Counted from the first letter of the stretch, positions 9,447-19,390 are shown. The stretch is DNA of 49,173 nucleotides from Desulfocapsa sp. (GCA_013792135.1 VMSP01000002.1:1-49173), one strand, 5' to 3'. The notes: a model not told the origin generated them from the letters alone. Program-made: numbers and translations.

Positions 9447-9530
9447 GCGAGAGTGGCGGAATTGGTAGACGCACTGGTCTTAGGAACCAGCGCCTTGTGC
9501 ATGGGGGTTCGAGTCCCCCCTCTCGCACCA
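9447..9530 (+). tRNA. tRNA-Leu (anticodon TAG)
   Basis: Acceptor arms GCGAGAG and CTCTCGC close the molecule, with discriminator A and an encoded CCA. The anticodon stem CTGGT/ACCAG encloses loop CTTAGGA, giving anticodon TAG. The extra arm is long, as expected for a class II leucine tRNA, and GGTTCGAGTCC marks the T arm. The tig start codon is only 65 bases downstream. Confidence 0.97.
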
Positions 9531-9595
9531 GATGTGATTCAATGTTCAAGTGTTCAGGGAACTTCGAAATAATCTCTTTTGAAAGGATATTAACG

Positions 9596-10921
9596 ATGGA
9601 TGTTGTTGTTGAGAAACTTGCCGATCTTACCAGGAAAATTACCATTACTCTGCCGGAAAATGATGTCCAGAAAGAGTTGAAAGCTGCCTATGATAAGGTG
9701 CAGAGAGATGTGAAACTTAAGGGATTCAGGCGTGGCAAGGTGCCACGTTCTGTTGTTCTGAAGAATTTTCAGCAGAAGGTTGAGGCTGAGGTTGCGGAAA
9801 AACTGGTTCAGGACACATATTTTTCAGCCATTGAACAGGAAAAGATTGATCCGGTGGTTCATCCTGAGATCAGCGAGCCACGTTTTAAGGATGATGGTAC
9901 GTTCAGTTATGTGGCCATGATTGATACCAAACCCGAGTTTGAGTTGCAGGGCTATAAGGGGCTTGAGGTGGAGAAACCTGTGGTTGTGGTGAGCGATGAA
10001 GAGATAGCCGCAGAGCTCGAGTCCCTGCGGGTTGAGATGGCCCCTCTGCGTTCCGTGGATGATCGGTCGATTGTGAAAGGGGATGTCGCTGTTGTTGATT
10101 TTCAAGGGTTTCATAATGATAAACCGATGAAAGAAGTCAAAAATGAGAATTTTTCCGTAGATGTCGGCTCCGGGCGAATCAGTCCTGAGTTTGAGGAAAA
10201 GCTTGTGGGTATGAAGAAAGGGGAGGAAGCCAGGCACGAAGTTGAGTTTCCTGCCAAATATCCAAATCCTGTGCTTGCCGGCAAAAAGGTGACCTTTAAG
10301 GTTAAGGTAAAAGATGTCAAAGAACGTCTTCTTCCCGAGCTTGATGATGAATTTGCCAAAGATGTGGGCAGTGAGTATAAGAGTCTGGCAGAATTGAAAA
10401 CTACTATTCATGATCGTATTGTAAAACAGAAGGAAGAAAAAGCGGATGGTGATCTGACCGATCGCATCATGCATAAACTTCTTGAAAATCACACTTTCCC
10501 GGTTCCTATTCGTCTGGTTCGCTACGAAGTGGAAGAAATGATCAAGTCTACTGAAAAGTCTCTGGAACAGAATGGTCTCGATCTGGAGTCTGCCGGTATC
10601 AACCGTGAAGAGTTGGCTGAGCGCAACCGGGCGACAGCGGAAAAACGGGTTCGTGGCGATTTTATTCTTAAAAAGATCGCCGAAGTTGAAGCGATTAAGG
10701 TCAATGAAGAGGATATGGATCGTGGGTTCAAGCGTATCGGCGATCAATACAATATGCCTGTGGCTCAAGTAAAGGAATATTTTGGCGGCAGCCGTGATGA
10801 TATCCTTCCCTTTGTCAATGAGCTGCTCAATGAAAAAATTCTTGCATTTCTGAGGGCAGAGGCCAAGCTGGTTGATGCCCCTGATGTTATGTCGGTTTCT
10901 TCGGAGAATATAGAGGCTTGA
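9596..10921 (+). CDS. tig: Trigger factor, ribosome-associated chaperone and peptidyl-prolyl isomerase
   Basis: Trigger factor binds ribosomal protein L23 at the exit tunnel and shields nascent chains. Seen: N-terminal ribosome-binding domain with the signature-like GFRRGKVPRSVV (family GFRxGKxP), a central FKBP-type PPIase domain starting near VVDFQGFHNDKPM, and a long C-terminal helical chaperone domain. Length 441 residues, normal for the family. ATG 9596 is preceded by GAAAGG nine bases upstream and starts the homology at MDVVVEKL; the frame stays open back into tRNA-Leu, which is rejected as coding. It is the first gene of the classic tig-clpP-clpX-lon order. Confidence 0.97.
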   Translation: MDVVVEKLADLTRKITITLPENDVQKELKAAYDKVQRDVKLKGFRRGKVPRSVVLKNFQQKVEAEVAEKLVQDTYFSAIEQEKIDPVVHPEISEPRFKDDGTFSYVAMIDTKPEFELQGYKGLEVEKPVVVVSDEEIAAELESLRVEMAPLRSVDDRSIVKGDVAVVDFQGFHNDKPMKEVKNENFSVDVGSGRISPEFEEKLVGMKKGEEARHEVEFPAKYPNPVLAGKKVTFKVKVKDVKERLLPELDDEFAKDVGSEYKSLAELKTTIHDRIVKQKEEKADGDLTDRIMHKLLENHTFPVPIRLVRYEVEEMIKSTEKSLEQNGLDLESAGINREELAERNRATAEKRVRGDFILKKIAEVEAIKVNEEDMDRGFKRIGDQYNMPVAQVKEYFGGSRDDILPFVNELLNEKILAFLRAEAKLVDAPDVMSVSSENIEA

Positions 10922-10987
10922 AAAAAAGAACCGCAGGGCTTTTCATTCAGTTTGTGAAAGATAAAAAATGAACGTCAGATGAGTAAT

Positions 10988-11032
10988 TTCGACTGCAGAT
11001 GGCCGTAGGATTGGTTGCTGCAGTCGAACTGT
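10988..11032 (+). terminator. Hairpin between tig and clpP (possible attenuator or terminator)
   Basis: An 11-base perfect inverted repeat, TTCGACTGCAG (10988-10998) and CTGCAGTCGAA (11018-11028), loop 19 bases, followed by CTGTTTT. The T-run is short, so it may only partly terminate and allow read-through into clpP, 120 bases later. Confidence 0.45.
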
Positions 11033-11152
11033 TTTAAGCCGTAGTCTAAGAATAAACATAACATTGAAAAGCCGCGATCGGCATAAGGAATTTTTTCGGA
11101 ATAGTCAGAAATGTTTTGATTCTTTCGGAATGTTTTCTAAGGAGAGTGCAGC

Positions 11153-11767
11153 ATGAATCTTGTTCCCATGGTAGTTGAGCAAAGTCCGCGGGGTGAGCGC
11201 GCCTTTGATATTTATTCCCGCCTGCTCAGAGAACGCATTATCTTTTTGGGATCATCTGTGGGTGATGAAGTTGCCAGTTCTGTTGTCGCCCAACTTCTTT
11301 TTCTGGAGGCAGATGATCCGGACAAGGATATAACCTTCTATATCAACTCTCCTGGTGGTTCGGTAACGGCCGGTCTCGCTATTTATGATACCATGCAGTA
11401 TGTGAAATGCGATATCGCCACCTTGTGCATGGGGCAGGCAGCCTCAATGGGAGCCTTACTACTGGCTGCCGGCACCAAGGGGAAACGGTACGCATTGCCC
11501 AATTCTCGGATCATGATCCATCAGCCCATGGGCGGGTATCAGGGCCAAGCCTCGGAGATTGACATCCATGCCAAAGAGATCCTGCGGATGCGGGATGATC
11601 TCAATCAGATTCTGGCCCATCATACCGGCCATCCGATTAAAAAGATCAAACAGGACACTGACCGTGATAATTTTATGAGCCCGGTAGAGGCCAAGCGCTA
11701 TTGCATCATCGATGAAGTGCTCTTAAAAAGAAAAGATACTGACGAGGAAAAGGAAGATGGCCAATAA
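11153..11767 (+). CDS. clpP: ATP-dependent Clp protease proteolytic subunit
   Basis: Serine peptidase that forms the tetradecameric barrel of ClpXP. Seen: catalytic serine in [14 protein letters not shown], catalytic histidine in MIHQPMGG, and the aspartate in DTDRDNFM. 204 residues, typical length. AAGGAG eight bases upstream supports ATG 11153. The N-terminus [20 protein letters not shown] is characteristic. Its last 11 bases overlap the clpX start, so peptidase and unfoldase are translationally coupled. Confidence 0.98.
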   Translation: MNLVPMVVEQSPRGERAFDIYSRLLRERIIFLGSSVGDEVASSVVAQLLFLEADDPDKDITFYINSPGGSVTAGLAIYDTMQYVKCDIATLCMGQAASMGALLLAAGTKGKRYALPNSRIMIHQPMGGYQGQASEIDIHAKEILRMRDDLNQILAHHTGHPIKKIKQDTDRDNFMSPVEAKRYCIIDEVLLKRKDTDEEKEDGQ

Positions 11768-13025
11768 GAAAAACAAGGAAATTTTCTCCAGTTGTTCATT
11801 TTGTGGAAAGAGCCAGGATGAAGTTGCCAAGTTGATTGCCGGTCCTGATGTCTATATCTGTGATGAGTGTATTGCCCTGTGCAATGAGATTGTTCATGAT
11901 GATGAGAAGGGTGATGCCGCTCAAGCTGATGGGCTGAGGCCAGCCGCACTCAAGCCCATGCAGATTAATGACCACCTGAACGAGTATGTGATAGGTCAGG
12001 AATTTGCCAAAAAAGTGCTCTCTGTTGCCGTTCATAACCACTATAAGCGAATAGAGGCCCCTGTTGATGATGGTCAGGTGGAATTGCAAAAGTCCAATAT
12101 TATCCTTATAGGGCCTACGGGTAGTGGTAAGACCCTGGTGGCTCAGACCCTGGCCAGGATCTTAAATGTTCCTTTCTGTATGGCCGATGCTACCACCTTG
12201 ACTGAGGCTGGGTATGTTGGTGATGATGTTGAGAATATCCTGGTAAATCTCCTGCAGGCGGCAGATTTTGATATAGAACGGGCAGAAAGTGGTATTATTT
12301 ATATTGATGAGATTGATAAGATTGCCAGGAAATCAGACAGTCCCTCGCTAACTCGTGATGTCTCAGGTGAGGGGGTACAACAGGCTCTGCTGAAAATCAT
12401 TGAAGGGACTGTGGCCTCCATTCCACCTAAGGGTGGCAGAAAACATCCGCAGCAGGAGCTGGTTAAGATTGATACCACCAATATCCTCTTTATCTGTGGT
12501 GGTGCCTTTGTTGGCCTCGACAATGTGGTGAAACGGCGGGGCGGTAAAAAATCAATCGGTTTTGGTGCCAAGGTGACCAGTGAAAGCACAAAGAATATCG
12601 GTGAGCTGTTAGCCGGTGTCCAGCCCGAGGACTTGTTGAAATTTGGTCTGATTCCTGAGCTTGTCGGTCGTTTACCAGTCATTGCCACCATGGAAGAGTT
12701 GGTGGAGGAAGATCTGATCCGCATTCTACGTGAGCCTAAAAATGCCCTGATCAAACAGTATCAGCGACTTTTTGAACTGGAGGGGATTAAACTTTCTTTC
12801 ACGGAAGGGGCCGTGACGGCCATTGCTCAGAAGGCCTTGAAACGGAAGTCAGGGGCTAGGGGATTGCGTTCGGTGTTGGAGGCAGCTATGCTTGATGTGA
12901 TGTATGAGTTACCCTCCAAGGAGAATGTTGAGGAATGTGTGATCAGTGAACAGGTGATCAATGACGGAGAGTACCCTGTAATTCTTTATGGCAAAGCTGC
13001 TGATATAAAACTGCAGAACGCCTGA
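11757..13025 (+). CDS. clpX: ClpX, AAA+ unfoldase of ClpXP
   Basis: Recognises, unfolds and feeds substrates into ClpP. Seen: N-terminal C4 zinc-binding domain (CSFCGKS then CDECIALC), Walker [16 protein letters not shown], Walker [12 protein letters not shown], the ClpP-docking IGF loop (KKSIGFGAK), and the C-terminal sensor-2 region ([13 protein letters not shown]). 422 residues, standard. ATG 11757 lies inside the clpP end (11-base overlap), with the preceding GAGGAAAAGGAAG as ribosome-binding purine tract. The 237 bases after the gene hold no recognisable gene. Confidence 0.98.
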   Translation: MANKKNKEIFSSCSFCGKSQDEVAKLIAGPDVYICDECIALCNEIVHDDEKGDAAQADGLRPAALKPMQINDHLNEYVIGQEFAKKVLSVAVHNHYKRIEAPVDDGQVELQKSNIILIGPTGSGKTLVAQTLARILNVPFCMADATTLTEAGYVGDDVENILVNLLQAADFDIERAESGIIYIDEIDKIARKSDSPSLTRDVSGEGVQQALLKIIEGTVASIPPKGGRKHPQQELVKIDTTNILFICGGAFVGLDNVVKRRGGKKSIGFGAKVTSESTKNIGELLAGVQPEDLLKFGLIPELVGRLPVIATMEELVEEDLIRILREPKNALIKQYQRLFELEGIKLSFTEGAVTAIAQKALKRKSGARGLRSVLEAAMLDVMYELPSKENVEECVISEQVINDGEYPVILYGKAADIKLQNA

Positions 13026-13262
13026 TTGCGAGAAATTCACAATTGCTCATGTGCCGTCTGTTAAGGGGTTGTTGACAATCCAACAACTTTCACAATAGCC
13101 ATCTGAGTAGCTACTAAGCCGTTGTCGAAAAATATCTGTAACAATGCATTAGCCATAACGGCATAAAGGGCTGTAAAGAAATAGATAAAGATGTAATGGT
13201 TATTTATTAACGGCCCCTAAAGTTCATTTGTTTTTATCCTTTGTTCGGTTCAGGAATTAGAT

Positions 13263-15668
13263 ATGGAAGAAATTGAGACCAAATTATACCCACTCATGCC
13301 TCTGCGCGATATTGTTATCTTCCCTCATATGGTGGCCCCATTAGTTGTGGGCAGGTCGCGATCAATTCTGGCATTGGAAGATGCCATGGAGAAGAGAACC
13401 GAGATTTTTCTGGTGACTCAGAAAGACTCCAAGGTCGATGAACCCACTGAGGAAGAGATAAGTACGGTTGGCACCTTGGCAGTGGTGATGCAGCTTCTGC
13501 GATTGCCTGATGGCACCATTAAGGCACTGGTGGAGGGAAAAAAGCGGGCCAGAATCGTTTCTTTTGTTCCCAGTGATACTTTTTTCCAAGTTGAGGTGGA
13601 GGAACTGCCGGAAACTGAAGAAACTGATGGTAAGGTTCTGGCCTATGATCGAGAGTTACGTAAAATATTTGATGAATTCTGTGAAAGCACTAAGAAGCTC
13701 CCGAAAGAGGTGGTGAAATCCGTCACTCATATTGAGAATTCCAGTAAGCTTGTGGATGTGATCTGTGCTCATCTGCCGCTGAAGACAGAAGAAAAACAAG
13801 AGGTCCTGGAGTGTGAGTTGCTGGTCCATCGGATGGAAAAGGTCGTGGTGTTCATTCAGCGTGAGATTGAGGTCTCTGAACTGGAAAGGGATATCAATGA
13901 AAAGGTAAAAAAACGCATGGGTAAGATCCAGCGTAATTATTATCTCGGCGAGAAGGCTCGGGTGATTCAGCGGGAAATAGGGCAGAATGAAGACGGCCTT
14001 GATGAGATTGATGAGCTTGAGGAGTCTGTTAAAAAGAAAAATCTCCCGGCCATTGCTCGTGACAAGGTAACAAAGGAGTTAAAAAAACTTCGAAGCATGC
14101 CTCCTATGTCGGCAGAGACTACGGTCGTCAGAAACTATATAGATTGCATTGTCAGTCTGCCGTGGAAAAAGAAGACCAAGGCCGTCATTGATATTGATAG
14201 AGCCGAGGTGATCCTCAACGAGGATCATTATGGGCTGGAGAAACCAAAGGAGAGGATCCTTGAGTATCTTGCCGTTCAGGCCCAGGTGAAAAAGATCAGG
14301 GGGCCGATTCTCTGTCTGGTCGGGCCTCCCGGCGTTGGCAAGACTTCCATCTGTAAATCCATTGCCAGGGCCATGAACCGTAAGTTTGTCCGCCTGTCGC
14401 TTGGTGGGGTGCGGGATGAGGCCGAGATCCGAGGCCATAGACGTACCTATATCGGTGCCATGCCTGGAAAGATCATCCAGTCCATGCAGAAAGCGGATGT
14501 GGCTAATCCCGTGTTCTGTCTTGATGAGGTAGACAAGATGAGTACCGATTTCCGGGGTGATCCGTCTTCTGCGCTCCTTGAAGTCCTTGATCCTGAACAG
14601 AACAATAGCTTTAACGACCATTATCTGGATCTGGATTATGATCTTTCTGAGGTCTTTTTTATCACCACGGCCAACAATTTGCATGGCATTCCTCTGCCTC
14701 TGCAGGACAGGATGGAGATCATTCGTCTGAATGGGTATACGGAGGGGGAAAAACAGAAAATCGCCGAAGGGTACTTGATCCCTAAACAACTTGAGGCCAA
14801 TGGCTTTAAAACAGGAGATATCCGGATCAGCGATGGTGGTATTCTCGAGCTGATCCGGCGTTATACCAGGGAGGCTGGGGTCAGGAGTCTTGAACGCAAT
14901 TTGGCGTCTCTCTGTCGGAAGATTGCTAGGGATCGGTTGAAGAAAAAACAGAAGGATAAACAGTACCGGCTTACTGCCCAGTCGGTTGTTAAATATCTGG
15001 GGACTCCAGTCTACAGGTTTGGCTTGGCCGAAGAGCGTGATGAGATCGGTCTGACCACCGGGCTTGCCTGGACTGAGGTGGGTGGTGAGTTGCTGCAGAT
15101 TGAGGCAACCCTGATGCCGGGAACCGGCAAGCTGACTATTACAGGAAAGCTGGGTGAGGTGATGCAGGAATCGGCCCAGGCTGCCTTGAGTTATGTGCGT
15201 TCCAGAGCCCTGCGTCTTGGGCTGGAGACTGATTTTTATCAGAAGCTGGATATCCATATCCATGTCCCGGAAGGAGCCATTCCCAAAGATGGTCCATCGG
15301 CCGGAGTCACTATTGCAACTACTTTGGTGTCGGCATTGCTTAAGGCTCCGGTGCGCCACGAAATTGCCATGACCGGAGAGATAACCCTCAGGGGACGTAT
15401 CCTGCCCATTGGGGGCTTAACGGAAAAACTTCTGGCCGCCAAACGTGGTAATATTACCCATGTCCTGATTCCAAAAGAGAATGAGCGGAATTTGGCAGAT
15501 GTTCCTGCCAATATCAAGAGGAGTCTTATTATCGAATGTGTGGCGCATGCGGATGATTTCCTGGAACGGGCCATTGTCCTCAAGGAGGGAAAAGCGCTTT
15601 TTAATGATCTGCCGGTGCCTGTTGTTTATGGTGAGATGAAAATATCAGCAGATAACGGTCATCATTGA
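13263..15668 (+). CDS. lon: Lon protease (LonA), first copy
   Basis: Cytoplasmic ATP-dependent serine protease for misfolded and regulatory proteins. Seen: N-terminal substrate-binding LON domain ([20 protein letters not shown]), a coiled region, AAA+ module with Walker [10 protein letters not shown] and Walker [12 protein letters not shown], and a C-terminal peptidase with catalytic serine in [10 protein letters not shown] and lysine in [10 protein letters not shown]. 801 residues, normal. It sits in the canonical position after clpX but 237 bases away, so it may have its own promoter. A second full-length copy lies at 19983; the two are clearly related but differ throughout, so this is an old duplication or separate acquisition, not a recent repeat. 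Confidence 0.97.
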   Translation: MEEIETKLYPLMPLRDIVIFPHMVAPLVVGRSRSILALEDAMEKRTEIFLVTQKDSKVDEPTEEEISTVGTLAVVMQLLRLPDGTIKALVEGKKRARIVSFVPSDTFFQVEVEELPETEETDGKVLAYDRELRKIFDEFCESTKKLPKEVVKSVTHIENSSKLVDVICAHLPLKTEEKQEVLECELLVHRMEKVVVFIQREIEVSELERDINEKVKKRMGKIQRNYYLGEKARVIQREIGQNEDGLDEIDELEESVKKKNLPAIARDKVTKELKKLRSMPPMSAETTVVRNYIDCIVSLPWKKKTKAVIDIDRAEVILNEDHYGLEKPKERILEYLAVQAQVKKIRGPILCLVGPPGVGKTSICKSIARAMNRKFVRLSLGGVRDEAEIRGHRRTYIGAMPGKIIQSMQKADVANPVFCLDEVDKMSTDFRGDPSSALLEVLDPEQNNSFNDHYLDLDYDLSEVFFITTANNLHGIPLPLQDRMEIIRLNGYTEGEKQKIAEGYLIPKQLEANGFKTGDIRISDGGILELIRRYTREAGVRSLERNLASLCRKIARDRLKKKQKDKQYRLTAQSVVKYLGTPVYRFGLAEERDEIGLTTGLAWTEVGGELLQIEATLMPGTGKLTITGKLGEVMQESAQAALSYVRSRALRLGLETDFYQKLDIHIHVPEGAIPKDGPSAGVTIATTLVSALLKAPVRHEIAMTGEITLRGRILPIGGLTEKLLAAKRGNITHVLIPKENERNLADVPANIKRSLIIECVAHADDFLERAIVLKEGKALFNDLPVPVVYGEMKISADNGHH

Positions 15669-15676
15669 TTTTTCTC

Positions 15677-15705
15677 TTGACGTAAGCCGGTGTTCTTGTT
15701 ATTAA
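15677..15705 (+). promoter_or_regulatory. Promoter for tRNA-Val and tRNA-Asp
   Basis: TTGACG (15677-15682), exactly 17 bases of spacer, and TATTAA (15700-15705). It ends 21 bases before the tRNA-Val 5' end, an appropriate distance for a short leader. Confidence 0.55.
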
Positions 15706-15726
15706 GTTTTTCACAATTGATTGAGG

Positions 15727-15802
15727 GGGCGGTTAGCTCAGCTGGGAGAGCATCGGCCTTACAAGCCGAGGGTCACAGGTTCGAACCCTGTACCGCCCAC
15801 CA
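15727..15802 (+). tRNA. tRNA-Val (anticodon TAC)
   Basis: Acceptor arms GGGCGGT and ACCGCCC, discriminator A and encoded CCA. D arm TAGCTCAG, anticodon stem TCGGC/GCCGA with loop CTTACAA (anticodon TAC), T arm with GGTTCGAACC. 76 bases. Confidence 0.97.
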
Positions 15803-15819
15803 TTCAATTTAAATGTTTT

Positions 15820-15896
15820 GGAGTGGTAGTTCAGTTGGTTAGAATGCCGGCCTGTCACGCCGGAGGTCGCGGGTTCGAGCCCCGTCCGCTCCGCCA
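15820..15896 (+). tRNA. tRNA-Asp (anticodon GTC)
   Basis: Acceptor arms GGAGTGG and CCGCTCC (with G-T wobble), discriminator G and encoded CCA. Anticodon loop CTGTCAC gives GTC; T arm GGTTCGAGCC. 77 bases, 17 bases after tRNA-Val, so both come from one precursor. Confidence 0.97.
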
Positions 15897-15906
15897 GTAA
15901 ATTCAA

Positions 15907-15939
15907 GGGTTTCAACCGAAAGGTTGAAACCCTTTTTTT
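15907..15939 (+). terminator. Rho-independent terminator of the tRNA-Val/tRNA-Asp unit
   Basis: Perfect 11-base arms GGGTTTCAACC (15907-15917) and GGTTGAAACCC (15922-15932), GAAA tetraloop, then seven T residues. Confidence 0.9.
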
Positions 15940-16431
15940 GTTTTCCAGACTTGATGGGCAAAACCCACCAGCGTAAAGCAGGTGTCTCTACGATCAGGGG
16001 AAGAGAATGCGAATAACAGGTAAAGACTCCGAGAACGTTATCGGTAACAGCAGGGTTTAATGAAGGAGTTAATAGGAAGTAAGTGGTGCATAGGAAAGCG
16101 AACCTGATTCGGCGTGTCAGGGGGGTAGGGGTAGGCGTCTTGGTAAGCAAGGTTGCGAGACGCCGCAATAGCGTATTACCGACACTTGGTCGGTCGCGCA
16201 ACGTGCTTGAGGTTAAACTCTGAGTTAGAGTTTTCCTGGAGGAATCATAAGGACCTTTCGATTCGGTGAATGATGGCAGATGATTCCGTCGTAGTGTTAA
16301 AATCTCGCCTTTTGGAAGCTGGTAACAGTGTGGAGGATTAAACTTCGATAGATCTGGTGGCCCAAGTTTCTTGAAGATTATATATAAAAAATATATGAGT
16401 TACGAAGGGATGAAAGTTCTCTGGTATTTCT
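15940..16431. other. Gene-free, apparently structured stretch; possible group II intron 5' remnant
   Basis: About 490 bases with no plausible reading frame but a G-rich, non-random composition with short complementary blocks (for example GGCGTCTTGG near 16132 against GAGACGCC near 16156, and TACCGACACTTGGTCGGTCG near 16177). The GGTAAAGACTCCGAGAACG and GCGAACCTGATTCGGCG blocks remind me of domain I of bacterial group II introns. It begins directly after a terminator, a site class C introns favour. No GUGYG-type 5' end, reverse transcriptase or domain V was recognised, so this is a guess. Confidence 0.3.
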
Positions 16432-16493
16432 GTGAGTAGTGTGAGTAGTGTGAGTAGTGTGAGGTCAGCATTATCAGCTCACCTCACACTACT
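16432..16493. repeat. Nine-base tandem repeat merging into a long hairpin beside the ppsA stop codon
   Basis: GTGAGTAGT occurs three times in tandem (16432-16458) plus a partial copy. The last copy is part of a 13-base perfect inverted repeat, AGTAGTGTGAGGT (16453-16465) and ACCTCACACTACT (16481-16493), extended after one mismatch by AGC/GCT around a seven-base loop. It ends eight bases from the PEP synthase stop codon and may protect or end that leftward mRNA, though no T-run follows. Confidence 0.7.
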
Positions 16494-16500
16494 TGATTAT

Positions 16501-18942
16501 TTAGGGGTTGATTCCCATTTCTTTTTCCTTCTCGTGGACTGCCAGTCGGGTCTTGACGGCGGTGTCAGGGATCAAGCTCATGGAGTCGATTCCCAACTCA
16601 ACCAGGAAAGTGGCGAATTCTGGGAAGTCGGAGGGGCCTTGACCGCAGATTCCGATCTTCTTGCCGCGCCGTTTGGCCGTGGCAATGACCATGCGGATCA
16701 TCTCTTTGACCGCATCGTCACGTTCATCCGCGATGCCGGAAATAATGCCGGAATCACGATCGAGGCCGTAGGTGAGCTGGGTCAGGTCGTTGGAGCCGAT
16801 GGAGAAGCCGTCGAAGATATCGGCAAAGGCGTCGGCACATATGACGTTGCTGGGGATTTCGCACATGACGTAGAGCTCCAAGCCGTTTTCGCCCTGGACT
16901 AGACCGCATTCGCGCATAACCTCGACAACCTTTCTACCTTCAGCAGGAGTCCGGCAGAAGGGGACCATCAGCTTGATGTTAGTCAGGCCCATGTCGTTAC
17001 GTGCCTTGAGCAGGCCTTTGCACTCCAGTTCAAAAGCAGGGCGATACTTGAGGTCGTAGTAGCGTGAAGCGCCGCGCCAGCCGATCATGGGGTTTTCCTC
17101 CTCCGGCTCGTAGAGAGTGCCGCCAGCTAGGTTGGCATACTCGTTACTCTTGAAGTCGGAGAGACGGACGATGACATCCTTGGGATAGAAGCCGGCGGCA
17201 ATGCGGCCGACACCTTCTGCTACCTTGTCGATAAAGAACTGCTTCTTGTCGGTATAGGCACCGGTTTTGGCGTCGATCAATCTGATAATTTCCTGCTTCT
17301 CCGGATCATCAGAGGTCTTGAGCTCCTCGTAGTTGTACAGGGCCAAGGGGTGGAGGCCGATGTGGGAGTTGATGATAAACTCCTCACGCGCCAGGCCTAC
17401 GCCATCATTGGGAATCTGACATTCGGTGAAAGCCTTTTCCGGAATGGCCAGGTTCATCATGATCTTGGTCTTGGTGGCTGGCAGGTCGCCCAGGTCCACT
17501 CTATTAATCTCGAATTTGAGCAGGCCGTCATAGACATTTCCGGTCTCGCCTTCAGCTGATGAGGCAGTGATCTCCTGGCCGTGTTTAATTTTTGTGGTGC
17601 CGTCAGCTGTGCCGATAACGCAGGGGATACCCAGCTCACGCGAGATGATAGCAGCATGACAGGTCCGGCCACCGCGGTTGGTGACGATGGCGCTGGCGAT
17701 CTTCATGATCGGTTCCCAATCCGGATCGGTCATGTCGGTCACCAGGACCTCACCTTTTTTGAAGGAGTGGATGTCCTTGACATTGGAGATGACGTTCGCC
17801 GTGCCCTGACCGATCTTGGAACCTACTGCCAGACCTTTGGCAATAACCGTACCCTTTTCCAGAAGCTGGTAGGTCTCCATGACGTTCTTGTCACTCTGGG
17901 AGTGGACGGTCTCTGGCCTGGCCTGGACGATGAAGAGCTTGCCGGTACCGACCTCGATGCCGTCACCGTCTTTGGCCCATTCGATATCCATGGCCCGGCC
18001 ATAATGGTCTTCAATGATGCAGGCCCAACGGGCGAGTTCGAGAATCTCATCATCACTGATAACGTAGGAGTTCCGCTCTTCCTGGGTGGTGGGGATGTTC
18101 TTGACTGGATGTGGGGTGGATGGATCGTTGTCGTAGATCATCTTGATCTCTTTGGAGCCAACTGTCTTGGAGACAATAGGTCTCTTGCCTTCCTTGAGAG
18201 TGGGCTTGAAGACGAAGTATTCATCCGGGTTGACTGCACCCTGGACCACGTTTTCGCCCAGGCCCCAAGCGCCGGTGATGAAGACTGCGTCTTCAAAGCC
18301 GGATTCGGTGTCGATGGTGAACAGAACACCTGAGCTGGCCGCATCGGAGCGGGCCATCTTCTGGATGACGATGGAGAGATAGACATCGAACTGGCCGAAA
18401 TTCTTGTCGTGGCGATAGGAGATGGCACGGTCGGTGAACAGACTGGCAAAGCACTGGCTGCAGTAGTCCAGGATCGCGTCATAGCCGCGGACATTGAGAT
18501 AGGTCTCCTGCTGACCGGCGAATGAGGCGTCTGGCAGGTCTTCGGCTGTGGCTGAAGAGCGGACAGCGACATCCACGTCCTTGCCGTATTCGCCTTCCAT
18601 GACCTTGTAGGCGTTGATGATGGCGTCTTGCAGATCCTGGGGGAATTTGGCCCCGCGGATGATATCGCGTACTTTCTTGCCCCGTGCCTGCAGGTTGTGC
18701 AGGTCGTGGGTGTCCAGGCCTTCCAGGGCTGCTACGATCGCATCCTCAATCCCGGCGGCCTTCATCAGGTATTGATAGGCATAGGCGGTTACGGCAAAAC
18801 CGTGCGGTACGGCTACGCCCTTTGAGGTAAGGTGCTGGTACATCTCGCCCAGCGAGGCGTTTTTGCCACCGACCAGGTGTACATCGTCAATGCCGATATC
18901 ATCAAACCAGAGAATCAGTTCTTTGTCGTGAGAGTGACCCAT
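16501..18942 (-). CDS. ppsA: Phosphoenolpyruvate synthase
   Basis: Converts pyruvate, ATP and water to phosphoenolpyruvate, AMP and phosphate: the entry to gluconeogenesis, needed for growth on acetate, pyruvate or CO2. Seen: N-terminal ATP-grasp-type nucleotide-binding domain (VGGKNASLGEMYQ, AVRSSATAEDLPDASFAGQQ), swivelling phosphohistidine domain with GGRTCHAAIISRELGIPCVI, and a C-terminal PEP/pyruvate TIM barrel with IGSNDLTQLTYGLDRDSG and the catalytic cysteine in ICGQGPSDFPEF. 813 residues, the normal length; PEP synthase is favoured over pyruvate phosphate dikinase because of the length and motif variants. GGAG lies eight bases before ATG 18942. The gene stands alone between convergent tRNAs and divergent hsp20. 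Confidence 0.95.
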   Translation of the reverse strand: MGHSHDKELILWFDDIGIDDVHLVGGKNASLGEMYQHLTSKGVAVPHGFAVTAYAYQYLMKAAGIEDAIVAALEGLDTHDLHNLQARGKKVRDIIRGAKFPQDLQDAIINAYKVMEGEYGKDVDVAVRSSATAEDLPDASFAGQQETYLNVRGYDAILDYCSQCFASLFTDRAISYRHDKNFGQFDVYLSIVIQKMARSDAASSGVLFTIDTESGFEDAVFITGAWGLGENVVQGAVNPDEYFVFKPTLKEGKRPIVSKTVGSKEIKMIYDNDPSTPHPVKNIPTTQEERNSYVISDDEILELARWACIIEDHYGRAMDIEWAKDGDGIEVGTGKLFIVQARPETVHSQSDKNVMETYQLLEKGTVIAKGLAVGSKIGQGTANVISNVKDIHSFKKGEVLVTDMTDPDWEPIMKIASAIVTNRGGRTCHAAIISRELGIPCVIGTADGTTKIKHGQEITASSAEGETGNVYDGLLKFEINRVDLGDLPATKTKIMMNLAIPEKAFTECQIPNDGVGLAREEFIINSHIGLHPLALYNYEELKTSDDPEKQEIIRLIDAKTGAYTDKKQFFIDKVAEGVGRIAAGFYPKDVIVRLSDFKSNEYANLAGGTLYEPEEENPMIGWRGASRYYDLKYRPAFELECKGLLKARNDMGLTNIKLMVPFCRTPAEGRKVVEVMRECGLVQGENGLELYVMCEIPSNVICADAFADIFDGFSIGSNDLTQLTYGLDRDSGIISGIADERDDAVKEMIRMVIATAKRRGKKIGICGQGPSDFPEFATFLVELGIDSMSLIPDTAVKTRLAVHEKEKEMGINP

Positions 18943-19077
18943 GTGTAGTTCTCCTGCTGGGATAAGTTTGTTAAGTGGAAGGGCTTTTGCCCAGTTCTGT
19001 AGGCTTTTCCTGGCTGCCTGAGTGCTGGCGAATAAAAATGTCAGCTAAGCGTAGCAATACATTAATTTTGTAAGACT

Positions 19078-19107
19078 ACTATATAAATAATAGTGACTAT
19101 TCGTCAA
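19078..19107 (-). promoter_or_regulatory. Candidate sigma-70 promoter of ppsA
   Basis: Read on the minus strand: TTGACG (19107-19102), 18-base spacer, TATAGT (19083-19078). It would give a leader of roughly 130 bases before the PEP synthase ATG. Confidence 0.5.
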
Positions 19108-19305
19108 GGTTTAGCCGGTGATATTTAGGAGCCATTATGAAATAACCATTCCCTTTGTGATTATTTTATTACGACGGTCATGGTCGGAGTCTTGCTTTCA
19201 TCTTGCTTGCCAGGCTAGTGTCACTTACACCATTTCGTTTTTGTAGATATTCAGAACGACGGATTCGATGTGAAAGGTCTGAACATCAGGAGAAATTTTA
19301 TTCGG

Positions 19306-19335
19306 TTGACTTTTTGTCAGATTTTATTCCATACT
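19306..19335 (+). promoter_or_regulatory. Candidate promoter of hsp20-lon2
   Basis: TTGACT (19306-19311), 18-base spacer, CATACT (19330-19335). It would leave a leader of about 190 bases containing the palindrome at 19391. A sigma-32-type element was not recognised. The rest of 18943-19535 shows no gene. Confidence 0.35.
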
Positions 19336-19390
19336 TAAAGAAATTGGTAATGGAAGAGTAGAATCAATAGAGTAAAAAATCTTGTTTGTC

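Noticed and set aside
9497-9595. Longer N-terminus for trigger factor
   Set aside because: The extension would translate tRNA-Leu; ATG 9596 has its own ribosome-binding site and starts the homology.
9824-10768. 314-codon open frame antisense to tig
   Set aside because: It mirrors the tig codons, has no ribosome-binding site or recognisable domain, and tig is certain.
13026-13262. Promoter for lon in the clpX-lon gap
   Set aside because: A TTGACA at 13072 exists but the best -10 candidate (CACAAT at 13091) gives only a 13-base spacer.
14079-15359. 426-codon open frame antisense to lon
   Set aside because: Composition is that of a reversed coding strand, with no domain, and it lies wholly within the AAA+ and peptidase domains of lon.
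16432-16463. CRISPR array
   Set aside because: Nine-base head-to-tail units without spacers; no cas genes in the window.
17581-18333. 250-codon open frame antisense to ppsA
   Set aside because: Shadow of a high-GC coding region; no motifs or start signals.
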